Source of the DNA: Streptomyces glaucescens | GTDB lineage: Bacteria; Actinomycetota; Actinomycetes; Streptomycetales; Streptomycetaceae | Reading direction: 5' to 3' | Length of the DNA: 64,000 nt | NCBI RefSeq assembly: GCF_000761215.1 | Contig: NZ_CP009438.1 | Span: forward strand, 2,065,501-2,129,500 | Shown here: positions 1 to 7,483 of the stretch, piece by piece | How positions within the stretch are numbered: position 1 is the first letter of the stretch | Layout: every line of letters starts with the position of its first letter | Made by a program: the position numbers and the translations under genes | Notes under the pieces: model-generated | Databases searched by the model: none | What the model saw: only the letters and a program-made list of their open reading frames with translations | What the model was told of the DNA's origin: nothing

Positions 1-163
1 GGTCACCGGTGTGGCCACGCCGCTGCACCGGGGCCGGTCGACGGCGACGTACGAGATCGTGATCAGCGACGAGGAGGGCCGGCGGGTGTGCAGCGCGCGG
101 CTGACCTGTGTGCTGCGCGAGGTGACCCCCGACGACGCGAAGCGGGCGGCCTCCCTGGGCTGA
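1..163 (+). CDS. PaaI-type thioesterase, C-terminal fragment
   Basis: This open frame enters from the left edge (first full codon at base 2) and stops with TGA at 161-163. About 53 residues remain. They include a TATYEI strand followed by VCSARLTCVLRE, which looks like the last beta-strands of a hotdog-fold acyl-CoA thioesterase of the PaaI/YbgC type. Such enzymes hydrolyse acyl-CoA thioesters in the cytoplasm. The catalytic part lies outside the window, so the call rests on the tail only. A strong terminator follows 22 bases after the stop, so this gene ends its transcript. Confidence 0.55.
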   Translation, partial: VTGVATPLHRGRSTATYEIVISDEEGRRVCSARLTCVLREVTPDDAKRAASLG

Positions 164-185
164 CGCTGCGTCACCCGCGCCAACC

Positions 186-234
186 GCCGCCGTGCGACGG
201 TCCGTTGCCCCGGACCGTCGCACGGCGGCTTTTT
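186..234 (+). terminator. Rho-independent terminator
   Basis: A perfect 19-bp stem (186-204 with 211-229) and a 6-base loop are followed directly by a run of five T (230-234). This is the strongest intrinsic terminator in the window and closes the thioesterase-like gene. Confidence 0.9.
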
Positions 235-795
235 GGTGCATGGACCACGCAATTCCGTAACGGCTATTTCACCCCCCTTTCCGGACGAAGAGCGAACGAA
301 GAGCGGATTCCGTCGCAAGATCGCCCGCCCGGCGAAATGATCGATCAGGCGGACCCGCCACGGAACGCCGGACTCCCTTTCCATGGGGTAACTCTTCGTA
401 ATACGCGCGCAATACGGCGGGGCGGCTTTCCGTGCGCGCCGAGGCCCCGCCCGGCCGCTCCCCCAGGCCCCACCGGTGGCCTGGAGCAACGATTCCGCGA
501 CATCAGCAAAATGCAAGAACACTGCTGATAAGAGCCAGCCGGGGCCTGCAAGTCTCACGATATGGACCGGGCGAATCAGCCAGAATTCCGCGCTTCCACC
601 CGGCAAGTACCGCTCTGCATTACGTCGTGTCATAACAAGAGCGTCACAGCCTTGGACAGACCCTCCTCCACGTATCCCACACACGCTTAGAGTCACGCCC
701 AGTCACCGCGCCAACGGATTCGAAGTTCCTTCGGTCCCGCGCTCGACTCGACGTGCTCCACCGGGAGCCGCCGTGCCAGGGAAAGGACCTGATTC
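235..795. other. Long non-coding region upstream of liv genes
   Basis: About 560 bases without a convincing gene. Base composition is clearly less GC-rich than the flanking genes and no frame shows the usual third-position GC bias. It ends in the ribosome site of the liv binding-protein gene (AGGGAAAGGA before the GTG at 796). A -10-like TAGAGT lies at 688-693, which would give a leader of roughly 95 bases; no clear -35 is visible. A 7-bp dyad at 502-529 is listed separately. Confidence 0.6.
502..529. promoter_or_regulatory. Dyad upstream of liv operon
   Basis: ATCAGCA at 502-508 is repeated inverted as TGCTGAT at 523-529, with 14 bases between. It sits in AT-richer DNA about 270 bases upstream of the first liv gene. 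It could be an operator or an RNA hairpin; no regulator can be named. Confidence 0.3.
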
Positions 796-2028
796 GTGCG
801 TCAACGTTCGCTCCTCGCCATCACCGCCGCCTTGGCGGCGGGATCGCTCACCCTCACCGCATGCGGGTCGCGCGACGACAGCAGCAACGGCAGCGGTGGC
901 GGCGACAAGACCACCGTCGTGATCGGCGTCGACGCCCCCCTCACGGGTGACCTCTCCGCTCTCGGACTCGGCATCCGCAACTCCGCCGAGCTGGCCGTGA
1001 AGACGGCCAACAAGGAGGAGTACGTCAAGGGCATCGAGTTCAAGCTGGAGCCCCTGGACGACCAGGCCCAGCCCTCCGTCGGCCAGCAGAACGCCCAGAA
1101 GTACATCAGCAACAAGGACGTCCTCGGCGTCGTCGGCCCGCTGAACTCCAGCGTGTCGCAGCAGATGCAGAAGCCGTTCAACGACGCCGGCCTGGTGCAG
1201 GTCTCCCCCGCCAACACCGGTACGGAGCTGACCCAGGGCGACGGCTGGAAGACCGGCAACTCGGTCCGCCAGTTCAAGACGTTCTTCCGCACGGCCACCA
1301 CGGACGAGGTCCAGGGCGCCTTCGCCGCCGAGTACCTCTACAACAAGGCCGGCATCAAGAAGGTCTACCTGATCGACGACCAGAAGACCTACGGCGCGGG
1401 TCTCGCCGCCTCCTTCAAGACGAACTTCACCAAGCTCGGTGGCAAGATCGTCGGCAGCGACCACGTGAACCCCGACGACCGTGACTTCAACTCCGTCGTC
1501 GCCAAGATCAAGAAGACCGGCGCCGAGGCCCTCTACTACGGCGGCGAGTACCCGGCCGCCGCGCCCCTGAGCCAGCAGCTCAAGGACAGCGGCCAGAACA
1601 TCCCGCTGATGGGCGGCGACGGCATCGTCTCCGGCGACTACCCGAAGCTGAACAAGAAGGCCGAAGGCGACCTCGGCACCTCGGTCGGCAAGCCCGTCGA
1701 GCAGCTCGACTCCGCCAAGAAGTTCATCGCGGACTACAAGGCCGCGGGCTACGAGGACCCCTACGAGGTCTACGGCGGTCTCACCTACGACGCCACCTGG
1801 TCGATCATCGAGGCCGTCAAGCTGGCGGTCGAGGGCAACGACGGCGAGCTCCCGTCGGACGCGCGCAAGGCCGTGCTGGACGCGATGAGCAAGGTCAAGT
1901 TCGACGGTGTCACCGGCACCATCTCGTTCGACGAGTTCGGTGACACCACCAACACGCTGATGACCGCCTACAAGATCAAGAAGAACGCGTGGGCGCCCGA
2001 GTTCAGCGGCTCCCCGAAGCTGGACTGA
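796..2028 (+). CDS. Branched-chain amino-acid ABC transporter, substrate-binding lipoprotein
   Basis: The periplasmic-type binding protein (LivJ/LivK family, Peripla_BP_6 fold, 410 residues) captures Leu, Ile or Val outside the membrane and hands them to the LivHM channel. The N-terminus is a lipoprotein signal, RQRSLLAITAALAAG followed by the lipobox LTAC at about residues 20-23, so the mature protein is anchored through the Cys by Lgt, whose gene lies at 37460-38440. A Ser/Gly/Asn/Asp-rich linker follows. The GTG start has AGGGAAAGGA upstream. It is the first of five genes; a hairpin separates it from the permease genes, which fits the usual excess of binding protein over membrane parts. 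The exact amino-acid preference cannot be read from sequence. Confidence 0.93.
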   Translation: MRQRSLLAITAALAAGSLTLTACGSRDDSSNGSGGGDKTTVVIGVDAPLTGDLSALGLGIRNSAELAVKTANKEEYVKGIEFKLEPLDDQAQPSVGQQNAQKYISNKDVLGVVGPLNSSVSQQMQKPFNDAGLVQVSPANTGTELTQGDGWKTGNSVRQFKTFFRTATTDEVQGAFAAEYLYNKAGIKKVYLIDDQKTYGAGLAASFKTNFTKLGGKIVGSDHVNPDDRDFNSVVAKIKKTGAEALYYGGEYPAAAPLSQQLKDSGQNIPLMGGDGIVSGDYPKLNKKAEGDLGTSVGKPVEQLDSAKKFIADYKAAGYEDPYEVYGGLTYDATWSIIEAVKLAVEGNDGELPSDARKAVLDAMSKVKFDGVTGTISFDEFGDTTNTLMTAYKIKKNAWAPEFSGSPKLD

Positions 2029-2073
2029 GCAGAGGACGAGTAACCGGCTCCACCACATCACACATTGATCCAG

Positions 2074-2109
2074 GCCGCGCGGGCGCGCCCACCAGCGCAC
2101 CCGCGCGGC
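2074..2109 (+). terminator. Intercistronic hairpin, possible partial attenuator
   Basis: A 10-bp GC stem (2074-2083 with 2100-2109), extended by three more pairs after one mismatch, lies between the binding-protein gene and livH. There is no T run. It is likely a 3' stabiliser or leaky terminator that keeps permease expression below binding-protein expression (inference). Confidence 0.5.
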
Positions 2110-2143
2110 GCCGTATCCGAACCCATCCCACGGAGGCCCTGCG

Positions 2144-3073
2144 GTGAACGAACTGCCGCAACAGCTGGCCAATGGACTCATCCTCGGCGCGATGTACGGA
2201 CTCATCGCGATCGGCTACACGATGGTCTACGGCATCGTCCAGCTCATCAACTTCGCCCACGGCGAGATCTTCATGGTCGGGGGCTTCGGAGCCCTGACCG
2301 TCTGGCTCATACTTCCCGACGGCTTCGCCCTCGGCGCGGCCGTCCCGCTGATGATCATCGGCGGCATCCTCGTCTCGGTGGCGGTCGCCACCGCGGCGGA
2401 ACGGTTCGCCTACCGGCCGCTGCGCACCGCGCCACGGCTCGCCCCCCTGATCACCGCGATCGGTCTGTCCATCGTCCTCCAGCAGGTCGTGTGGATGTGG
2501 TACCCCGACGCGAAGAAGGACCACCCCTTCCCGCAGTTCGAGGGCGAGGCCATCGACATCCTCGGCGCCGGCATCCAGCGCGGCGACCTCTTCGTGCTGA
2601 TCGCCGCCCCGCTGTGCATGCTCGCCCTCGGCCTCTTCGTGACGAAGACCCGCTCCGGCCGCGGTATGCAGGCCACCGCCCAGGACCCGGACACGGCCAA
2701 GCTGATGGGCATCAACACCGACCGCATCATCGTGATGGCCTTCGCCATCGGTGCCGCGTTCGCCGCCATCGCCGCGGTCGCGTACGGCCTGAAGAACGGC
2801 CAGGTCGGCTTCCGCATGGGCTTCCTGATGGGCCTGAAGGCGTTCACCGCCGCCGTGCTCGGCGGCATCGGCAACATCTACGGCGCCATGCTCGGCGGAC
2901 TCGTGCTCGGCGTCGCCGAGTCCCTGGCCACCGGCTACGTCGGCGACATCCCCGGCATGGAACTGTTCGGCGGCGGCGCCTGGAAGGACGTGTGGGCGTT
3001 CTCGCTGCTCATCCTCGTCCTGCTCTTCAGGCCACAGGGCCTGCTCGGCGAACGCGTCGCGGATCGGGCGTGA
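2144..3073 (+). CDS. livH: Branched-chain amino-acid ABC transporter permease LivH
   Basis: Integral membrane permease of 309 residues, the usual length for LivH. It pairs with LivM to form the channel through which the binding protein delivers Leu/Ile/Val. Early residues NGLILGAMYGLIAIGYTMVY are the family hallmark. The late segment AAVLGGIGNIYGAMLGG is the cytoplasmic loop that docks on the ABC ATPases. The protein is almost wholly hydrophobic with about eight membrane spans. The GTG start is preceded by CACGGAGG. The stop TGA at 3071-3073 overlaps a GTG that could start livM, so the two are translationally coupled. Confidence 0.95.
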   Translation: MNELPQQLANGLILGAMYGLIAIGYTMVYGIVQLINFAHGEIFMVGGFGALTVWLILPDGFALGAAVPLMIIGGILVSVAVATAAERFAYRPLRTAPRLAPLITAIGLSIVLQQVVWMWYPDAKKDHPFPQFEGEAIDILGAGIQRGDLFVLIAAPLCMLALGLFVTKTRSGRGMQATAQDPDTAKLMGINTDRIIVMAFAIGAAFAAIAAVAYGLKNGQVGFRMGFLMGLKAFTAAVLGGIGNIYGAMLGGLVLGVAESLATGYVGDIPGMELFGGGAWKDVWAFSLLILVLLFRPQGLLGERVADRA

Positions 3074-3078
3074 TACCC

Positions 3079-4902
3079 ATGACGAACACCACCGACACCA
3101 TCGTCGACACCACCAAGGTGTCCACCGCCCCGGCCACCCCGATCGTGCCGCTGCCGCCCGCCGCGGCCCGCGCGACCGCCGTCGCCGGCTCCGCCGTCGC
3201 CCTCGTCGGCACCTTCCTCGCCTGGACCTGGACCAAGGAGTTCCCCGGCAACCTCACGGTCACCGGCTACCCCGGCGGTCTCCAGGTGCTCACCCTGGTG
3301 GGCTCCCTGCTCACCCTGCTGTTCGCCGTCTCCGGCTACGGGGTCAAGGGCCTGCGCTGGCTCACCCCCGGCGGCACCAACAGCCCCGTGCTGCTGGGCG
3401 CCCTCGGCGTCCTCGGCACCACCGGCTACGCCCTCGGCGCGATCTCCTACGAGCTGGGCGGCGTGGTCAACCTGGAGCCCGGCGCCTACGTCTCCGGCGC
3501 CGGCGCGCTGCTCGCGGTGATCGGCGCCCTCGGCCTCCCGGTCGACCAGCCGTACGACCCGAGCGACCCGCACCCCCACCTGTGGGGCCGGATTCGCCAC
3601 GCGCTGACCGCTCCCGAGCCCGCCCGGGCGAGGGAACTGCCCTCCTGGGCGGAGATCCTGATCATCGCCGCGGGCTTCGGCGCCGGCCTGTACGTCTTCG
3701 CGTACGGCATCGGCACGGAGTACTCCGAGCTGTTCATCGGCTTCCTGATCGTCACGGGGTTCGGTTTCACGGCCGTCACCCGCGCGGGTCTGCTGAAGCG
3801 GCTGTCGGCGCTGACCGCCAAGCACCGCAACGTCGCCATGGCGGCGGCGTTCGTCGCGGCGATCTGCTTCCCGTTCACCCAGACGAACGACCAGTACGCC
3901 CTGATCGGCGCGAACATCCTGATCTTCGCCACGGTCGCCCTGGGCCTGAACGTGGTCGTCGGTCTCGCCGGTCTCCTCGACCTCGGTTACGTCGCCTTCC
4001 TCGGCGTCGGCGCCTACGCCGCCGCCCTGGTCTCCGGCTCCCCGCAGTCGACGATCGGCGTGCACTTCCCGTTCTGGGCGGCCGTGCTCACCGGTGCCCT
4101 CGCCTCGCTGGTCTTCGGCGTGGTGATCGGCGCCCCGACCCTGCGGCTGCGCGGCGACTACCTCGCCATCGTGACGCTCGGCTTCGGTGAGATCTTCCGC
4201 ATCACCATGAACAACCTGAACGGCAACAGCGGCCCGGACGTCACCAACGGCTCCAACGGCATCCCGAACATCCCCGACCTGGAGATCTTCGGGTTCAACC
4301 TGGGCCTGTCGCACAGCGTCCTGGGCCACGAGCTGACCCGCTCGGGCAACTACTACCTGATGATGCTGCTGTTCACGGCCATCGTGGTGCTGGTCTTCCG
4401 CCGCTCGGCGGAGTCCCGCATCGGCCGCGCCTGGGTCGCCATCCGCGAGGACGAGACCGCCGCCACCGCGATGGGCATCAACGGCTTCCGCCTCAAGCTG
4501 CTCGCGTTCGCGCTCGGCGCGTGCCTCGCCGGCCTGGCCGGCACCGTCCAGGCGCACGTGTCGTACAGCGTCACCCCCGAGCAGTACCAGTTCGCCGGTT
4601 CCGTGCCGCCGAACTCGGCCTTCCTGCTCGCCGCCGTCATCCTCGGCGGCATGGGCACCATCAGCGGCCCGCTGATCGGCGCCGCGCTGCTCTACCTGAT
4701 CCCGGCCAAGCTCCAGTTCATGGCCGAGTACCAGCTGCTGCTCTTCGGTGTCGCGCTGATGCTGCTCATGCGGTTCCGTCCGGAGGGCCTGGTCGCCGAC
4801 CGCAGGAAGCAGCTCGAATTCCACGAGACCGGACAGCTCGACGTACCGGAGGACAAGTCGCTGCCCGAGGGCGCGACCGGCGTCGCCAAGGCAGGGGCGT
4901 GA
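3079..4902 (+). CDS. livM: Branched-chain amino-acid ABC transporter permease LivM, N-terminally extended
   Basis: Second channel subunit of the liv importer. The LivM core, from NVAMAAAFVAAICFPF to the stop, has the family signatures NVVVGLAGLLDLGYVAF and LRLRGDYLAIVTLGFGEI. At about 607 residues it is far longer than the typical 320-420. The extra ~250 N-terminal residues hold several additional hydrophobic segments plus a Thr/Pro-rich cytoplasmic start. ATG at 3079 is chosen; an in-frame GTG at 3070 overlaps the livH stop and is an alternative. Neither has a strong ribosome site. The frame is open well upstream, but the livH overlap rules out an earlier start. Confidence 0.93.
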   Translation: MTNTTDTIVDTTKVSTAPATPIVPLPPAAARATAVAGSAVALVGTFLAWTWTKEFPGNLTVTGYPGGLQVLTLVGSLLTLLFAVSGYGVKGLRWLTPGGTNSPVLLGALGVLGTTGYALGAISYELGGVVNLEPGAYVSGAGALLAVIGALGLPVDQPYDPSDPHPHLWGRIRHALTAPEPARARELPSWAEILIIAAGFGAGLYVFAYGIGTEYSELFIGFLIVTGFGFTAVTRAGLLKRLSALTAKHRNVAMAAAFVAAICFPFTQTNDQYALIGANILIFATVALGLNVVVGLAGLLDLGYVAFLGVGAYAAALVSGSPQSTIGVHFPFWAAVLTGALASLVFGVVIGAPTLRLRGDYLAIVTLGFGEIFRITMNNLNGNSGPDVTNGSNGIPNIPDLEIFGFNLGLSHSVLGHELTRSGNYYLMMLLFTAIVVLVFRRSAESRIGRAWVAIREDETAATAMGINGFRLKLLAFALGACLAGLAGTVQAHVSYSVTPEQYQFAGSVPPNSAFLLAAVILGGMGTISGPLIGAALLYLIPAKLQFMAEYQLLLFGVALMLLMRFRPEGLVADRRKQLEFHETGQLDVPEDKSLPEGATGVAKAGA

Positions 4903-5780
4903 CCGCCATGACCACCACCACGACCGCACCCACCAGCACCGCGGTGCTCGACGCCAGCGGCGTCACGATGCGCTTCGGCGGCCTGACCGCCGTCCGCGGC
5001 GTCGACCTCACCGTGAACACCGGGGAGATCGTCGGCCTCATCGGCCCCAACGGCGCCGGGAAGACGACCTTCTTCAACTGCCTGACCGGCCTGTACGTGC
5101 CGACCGAGGGCAAGGTCGCCTACAAGGGCTCCGTCCTGCCGCCCAAGCCGCACCTGGTCACCCAGGCCGGCATCGCCCGTACGTTCCAGAACATCCGGCT
5201 CTTCGCCAACATGACCGTTCTGGAGAACGTGCTCGTCGGACGGCACACCCGCACCAAGGAGGGCCTCTGGTCGGCGCTGCTGCGGCTGCCCGGCTTCAAG
5301 CGGGCCGAGCAGGAGTCGCGCGAACGGGCCATGGAACTCCTCGAGTTCACCGGCCTCGCCGCCAAGGCCGACCACCTGGCCCGCAACCTGCCCTACGGCG
5401 AGCAGCGCAAGCTGGAGATCGCCCGGGCGCTGGCGAGCGAGCCGGGCCTGCTCCTGCTGGACGAGCCGACCGCCGGCATGAACCCGCAGGAGACCCGGGC
5501 CGCCGAGGAACTGATCTTCGCGATCCGGGACAAGGGCATCGCCGTCCTCGTCATCGAGCACGACATCCGGTTCATCATGAACCTCTGCGACCGGGTCGCC
5601 GTGCTGGTCCAGGGCGAGAAGATCGTCGAGGGCCCCGCCGAGGTCGTCCAGGCCGACGAGCGCGTGATCGCCGCCTACCTCGGTGAGCCCTTCGAGGGCG
5701 CGCCGGGCAAGGAGGAGGCCGCGGAGGTCGAAGCCGCGGAGGCCGAGGCGCACAGCACCATGGAAGGGGACGACAAGTGA
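4899..5780 (+). CDS. livG: Branched-chain amino-acid ABC transporter ATPase LivG
   Basis: First of the two cytoplasmic ATPases driving the liv importer, about 293 residues. Walker A is GPNGAGKTT, the family signature is LPYGEQRKLEIARAL and Walker B is LLLLDEPTAGM followed by a switch His in VIEHDIRFI. FQNIRLF, the LivG-type Q-loop, is present. The C-terminus carries an unusual Glu/Ala-rich acidic tail of about 30 residues after the core. GTG at 4899 overlaps the livM stop (GTGA); an ATG nine bases later at 4908 is the alternative. The stop overlaps the livF start in the same manner. Confidence 0.95.
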   Translation: MTAMTTTTTAPTSTAVLDASGVTMRFGGLTAVRGVDLTVNTGEIVGLIGPNGAGKTTFFNCLTGLYVPTEGKVAYKGSVLPPKPHLVTQAGIARTFQNIRLFANMTVLENVLVGRHTRTKEGLWSALLRLPGFKRAEQESRERAMELLEFTGLAAKADHLARNLPYGEQRKLEIARALASEPGLLLLDEPTAGMNPQETRAAEELIFAIRDKGIAVLVIEHDIRFIMNLCDRVAVLVQGEKIVEGPAEVVQADERVIAAYLGEPFEGAPGKEEAAEVEAAEAEAHSTMEGDDK

Positions 5781-6493
5781 CCGCTCTGCTGGAGGTCGAG
5801 GACCTCAGGGTCGCCTACGGCAAGATCGAGGCCGTCAAGGGCATCTCGTTCAAGGTGGACGCGGGCGAGGTCGTCACCCTCATCGGCACCAACGGCGCCG
5901 GCAAGACGACCACGCTGCGCACCCTGTCCGGGCTGCTGACGCCGGTCTCCGGCGACATCCGGTTCGACGGCAGGTCGCTGAAGAGGGTCCCCGCGCACAA
6001 GGTCGTCTCGCTGGGCCTCGCCCACTCCCCCGAGGGGCGGCACATCTTCCCCCGGATGACGATCGAGGACAACCTCCGGCTCGGTGCGTTCCTGCGCAAC
6101 GACAAGGAGGGCATCGAGAAGGACATCCAGCGCGCCTACGACCTGTTCCCGATCCTCGGGGAGCGGCGCAAGCAGGCCGCGGGCACCCTCTCCGGCGGTG
6201 AGCAGCAGATGCTCGCCATGGGCAGGGCGCTGATGTCCCGGCCGAAGCTGCTCATGCTCGACGAACCCTCGATGGGCCTGTCGCCGATCATGATGCAGAA
6301 GATCATGGCCACCATCCAGGAGCTGAAGTCCCAGGGCACCACGATCCTGCTCATCGAGCAGAACGCCCAGGCGGCGCTCTCGCTGGCCGACCACGGCCAC
6401 GTCATGGAGGTCGGCAAGATCGTGCTCTCCGGGTCCGGGCAGGACCTGCTGCACGACGAGTCGGTGCGCAAGGCGTACCTGGGCGAGGACTAG
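5777..6493 (+). CDS. livF: Branched-chain amino-acid ABC transporter ATPase LivF
   Basis: Second ATPase of the liv importer, 238 residues, normal family length. It begins LLEVEDLRVAYGKIEAVKG. Walker A is GTNGAGKTT, the signature SGGEQQMLAMGRAL and Walker B LMLDEPSMGLSP, the last being diagnostic of LivF. The H-loop lies in LIEQNAQAAL. The GTG start overlaps the livG stop and has GGAAGGGGA upstream. A 14-bp-stem terminator follows the stop, so livF ends the operon. Confidence 0.95.
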   Translation: MTALLEVEDLRVAYGKIEAVKGISFKVDAGEVVTLIGTNGAGKTTTLRTLSGLLTPVSGDIRFDGRSLKRVPAHKVVSLGLAHSPEGRHIFPRMTIEDNLRLGAFLRNDKEGIEKDIQRAYDLFPILGERRKQAAGTLSGGEQQMLAMGRALMSRPKLLMLDEPSMGLSPIMMQKIMATIQELKSQGTTILLIEQNAQAALSLADHGHVMEVGKIVLSGSGQDLLHDESVRKAYLGED

Positions 6494-6510
6494 GACCTCG
6501 TGAACGGCTG

Positions 6511-6542
6511 ACCGCCGCTTCCCCACCGGGGGAAGCGGCGGT
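6511..6542. terminator. Bidirectional terminator between livF and pdtaR
   Basis: Perfect 14-bp stem (6511-6524 with 6529-6542) and a 4-base loop, 17 bases after the livF stop and 30 bases beyond the stop of the convergent regulator gene. It can serve both transcripts; no long T run is present. Confidence 0.8.
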
Positions 6543-6572
6543 CCTGTTCATGTCGTGAAGGACCGGCCGGGC

Positions 6573-7226
6573 TCAGCCCTTGGCGGCCTTCTTCTCCTCG
6601 GCGTCCTGGATGACGGCCTCGGCGACCTGCTGCATGGACATCCGGCGGTCCATGGAGGTCTTCTGGATCCAGCGGAACGCGGCGGGCTCGGTCAGGCCGT
6701 ACTCCGTCTGGAGGATGGACTTGGCGCGGTCGACCAGCTTGCGGGTCTCCAGCCGCTGGGAGAGGTCGGCGACCTCCTTCTCCAGCTCCTTGAGCTGTGT
6801 GTACCGCGAGACGGCCATCTCGATCGCCGGGACGACGTCGCTCTTGCTGAAGGGCTTGACCAGGTAGGCCATGGCGCCGGCGTCCCGCGCCCGCTCGACC
6901 AGGTCGCGCTGGGAGAAGGCGGTGAGCATCAGCACCGGGGCGATGGACTCCTCGGTGATCTTCTCGGCCGCGGAGATGCCGTCGAGCTTGGGCATCTTCA
7001 CGTCGAGGATCACGAGGTCCGGCCGGTGCTCGCGGGCCAGTTCCACGGCCTGCTCGCCGTCGCCGGCCTCGCCGACGACCGTGTAGCCCTCTTCCTCCAG
7101 CATTTCTTTGAGGTCGAGCCGGATCAGGGCCTCGTCCTCGGCGATGACGACTCGGGTCGTCAGCGGAGGCACGTGCGACTTGTCGTCGTCGGGCGCGTCT
7201 ACGGGCTGGGGCGACTCGGCGGTCAC
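6573..7226 (-). CDS. pdtaR: ANTAR-domain response regulator, PdtaR type
   Basis: Two-domain regulator of 217 residues. Residues ~24-140 are a receiver domain with the acidic pair ED at 30-31, the phospho-acceptor Asp75 (LVILDVKMP) and the switch Lys124 in LVKPF. Residues ~150-210 form an ANTAR RNA-binding domain, with LVDRAKSILQ and AFRWIQKTSMDRRMS. Family knowledge: phosphorylated ANTAR proteins bind twin-hairpin RNA and prevent transcription termination; mycobacterial PdtaR is paired with the kinase PdtaS. No kinase gene lies nearby, as is common for this orphan arrangement. The GTG start has AAGGAG 5 bases upstream. A TAGGCT -10 lies at 7265-7270 on the minus strand. Confidence 0.9.
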   Translation of the reverse strand: MTAESPQPVDAPDDDKSHVPPLTTRVVIAEDEALIRLDLKEMLEEEGYTVVGEAGDGEQAVELAREHRPDLVILDVKMPKLDGISAAEKITEESIAPVLMLTAFSQRDLVERARDAGAMAYLVKPFSKSDVVPAIEMAVSRYTQLKELEKEVADLSQRLETRKLVDRAKSILQTEYGLTEPAAFRWIQKTSMDRRMSMQQVAEAVIQDAEEKKAAKG

Positions 7227-7264
7227 GGGGGCTCCTTGTTCAGGGCAGGGGTACTGCTGACAAG

Positions 7265-7270
7265 AGCCTA
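7265..7270 (-). promoter_or_regulatory. -10 element of the ANTAR regulator gene
   Basis: Minus-strand TAGGCT matches the TANNNT -10 pattern. It would start RNA near 7258, giving a leader of about 32 bases that contains the AAGGAG ribosome site. The -35 is not convincing. Confidence 0.4.
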
Positions 7271-7328
7271 CCTAGCTACGGTAAGGTGGGGACACGGCGG
7301 GTAGCCGCCGACCTTCTTTTCGAAGGGC

Positions 7329-7401
7329 GCCCCGGTAGCCCAGCGGTAGAGGCAATGGTCTCAAACACCATCCAGCGTCGGTTCGAATCCGACCCGGGGT
7401 A
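7329..7401 (+). tRNA. tRNA with CAA anticodon (nominal Leu, short variable loop)
   Basis: A full 73-base cloverleaf can be drawn. The acceptor stem is GCCCCGG with CCGGGGT (first pair G-U). The anticodon stem ATGGT/ACCAT encloses CTCAAAC, and the T arm GTCGG/CCGAC encloses TTCGAAT. The discriminator base is A and no CCA is encoded. The anticodon at positions 34-36 is CAA, reading UUG, hence leucine by codon. The variable loop is only five bases (CCAGC), whereas leucine tRNAs are normally class II with a long variable arm of 10 or more bases. So the fold is sure but the amino acid is not. A hairpin terminator follows at 7429-7464. Confidence 0.88.
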
Positions 7402-7428
7402 CTTTTCCTTAGACTTCAAGGTCACGCA

Positions 7429-7464
7429 AAAGCGGATGTCCACCCTTTGGTGAACATCCGCTTT
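7429..7464. terminator. Bidirectional terminator, tRNA and pyk
   Basis: An 11-bp stem (7429-7439 with 7454-7464) plus a second 4-bp stem (7441-7444 with 7449-7452) around loop CTTT. A-rich sequence lies on the left and T-rich on the right, so it works for both the tRNA transcript and the convergent pyruvate kinase transcript (stop at 7484). Confidence 0.85.
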
Positions 7465-7483
7465 CCTCATTTCCGCGGTGAAC

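Noticed and set aside
88..528. 146-codon frame over the first terminator
   Set aside because: It runs through a perfect hairpin with a T run and lacks codon bias.
703..2205. 500-codon minus-strand frame across the liv binding-protein gene
   Set aside because: It is a shadow of the lipoprotein gene, a common effect of high third-position GC; no domain and no start signal.
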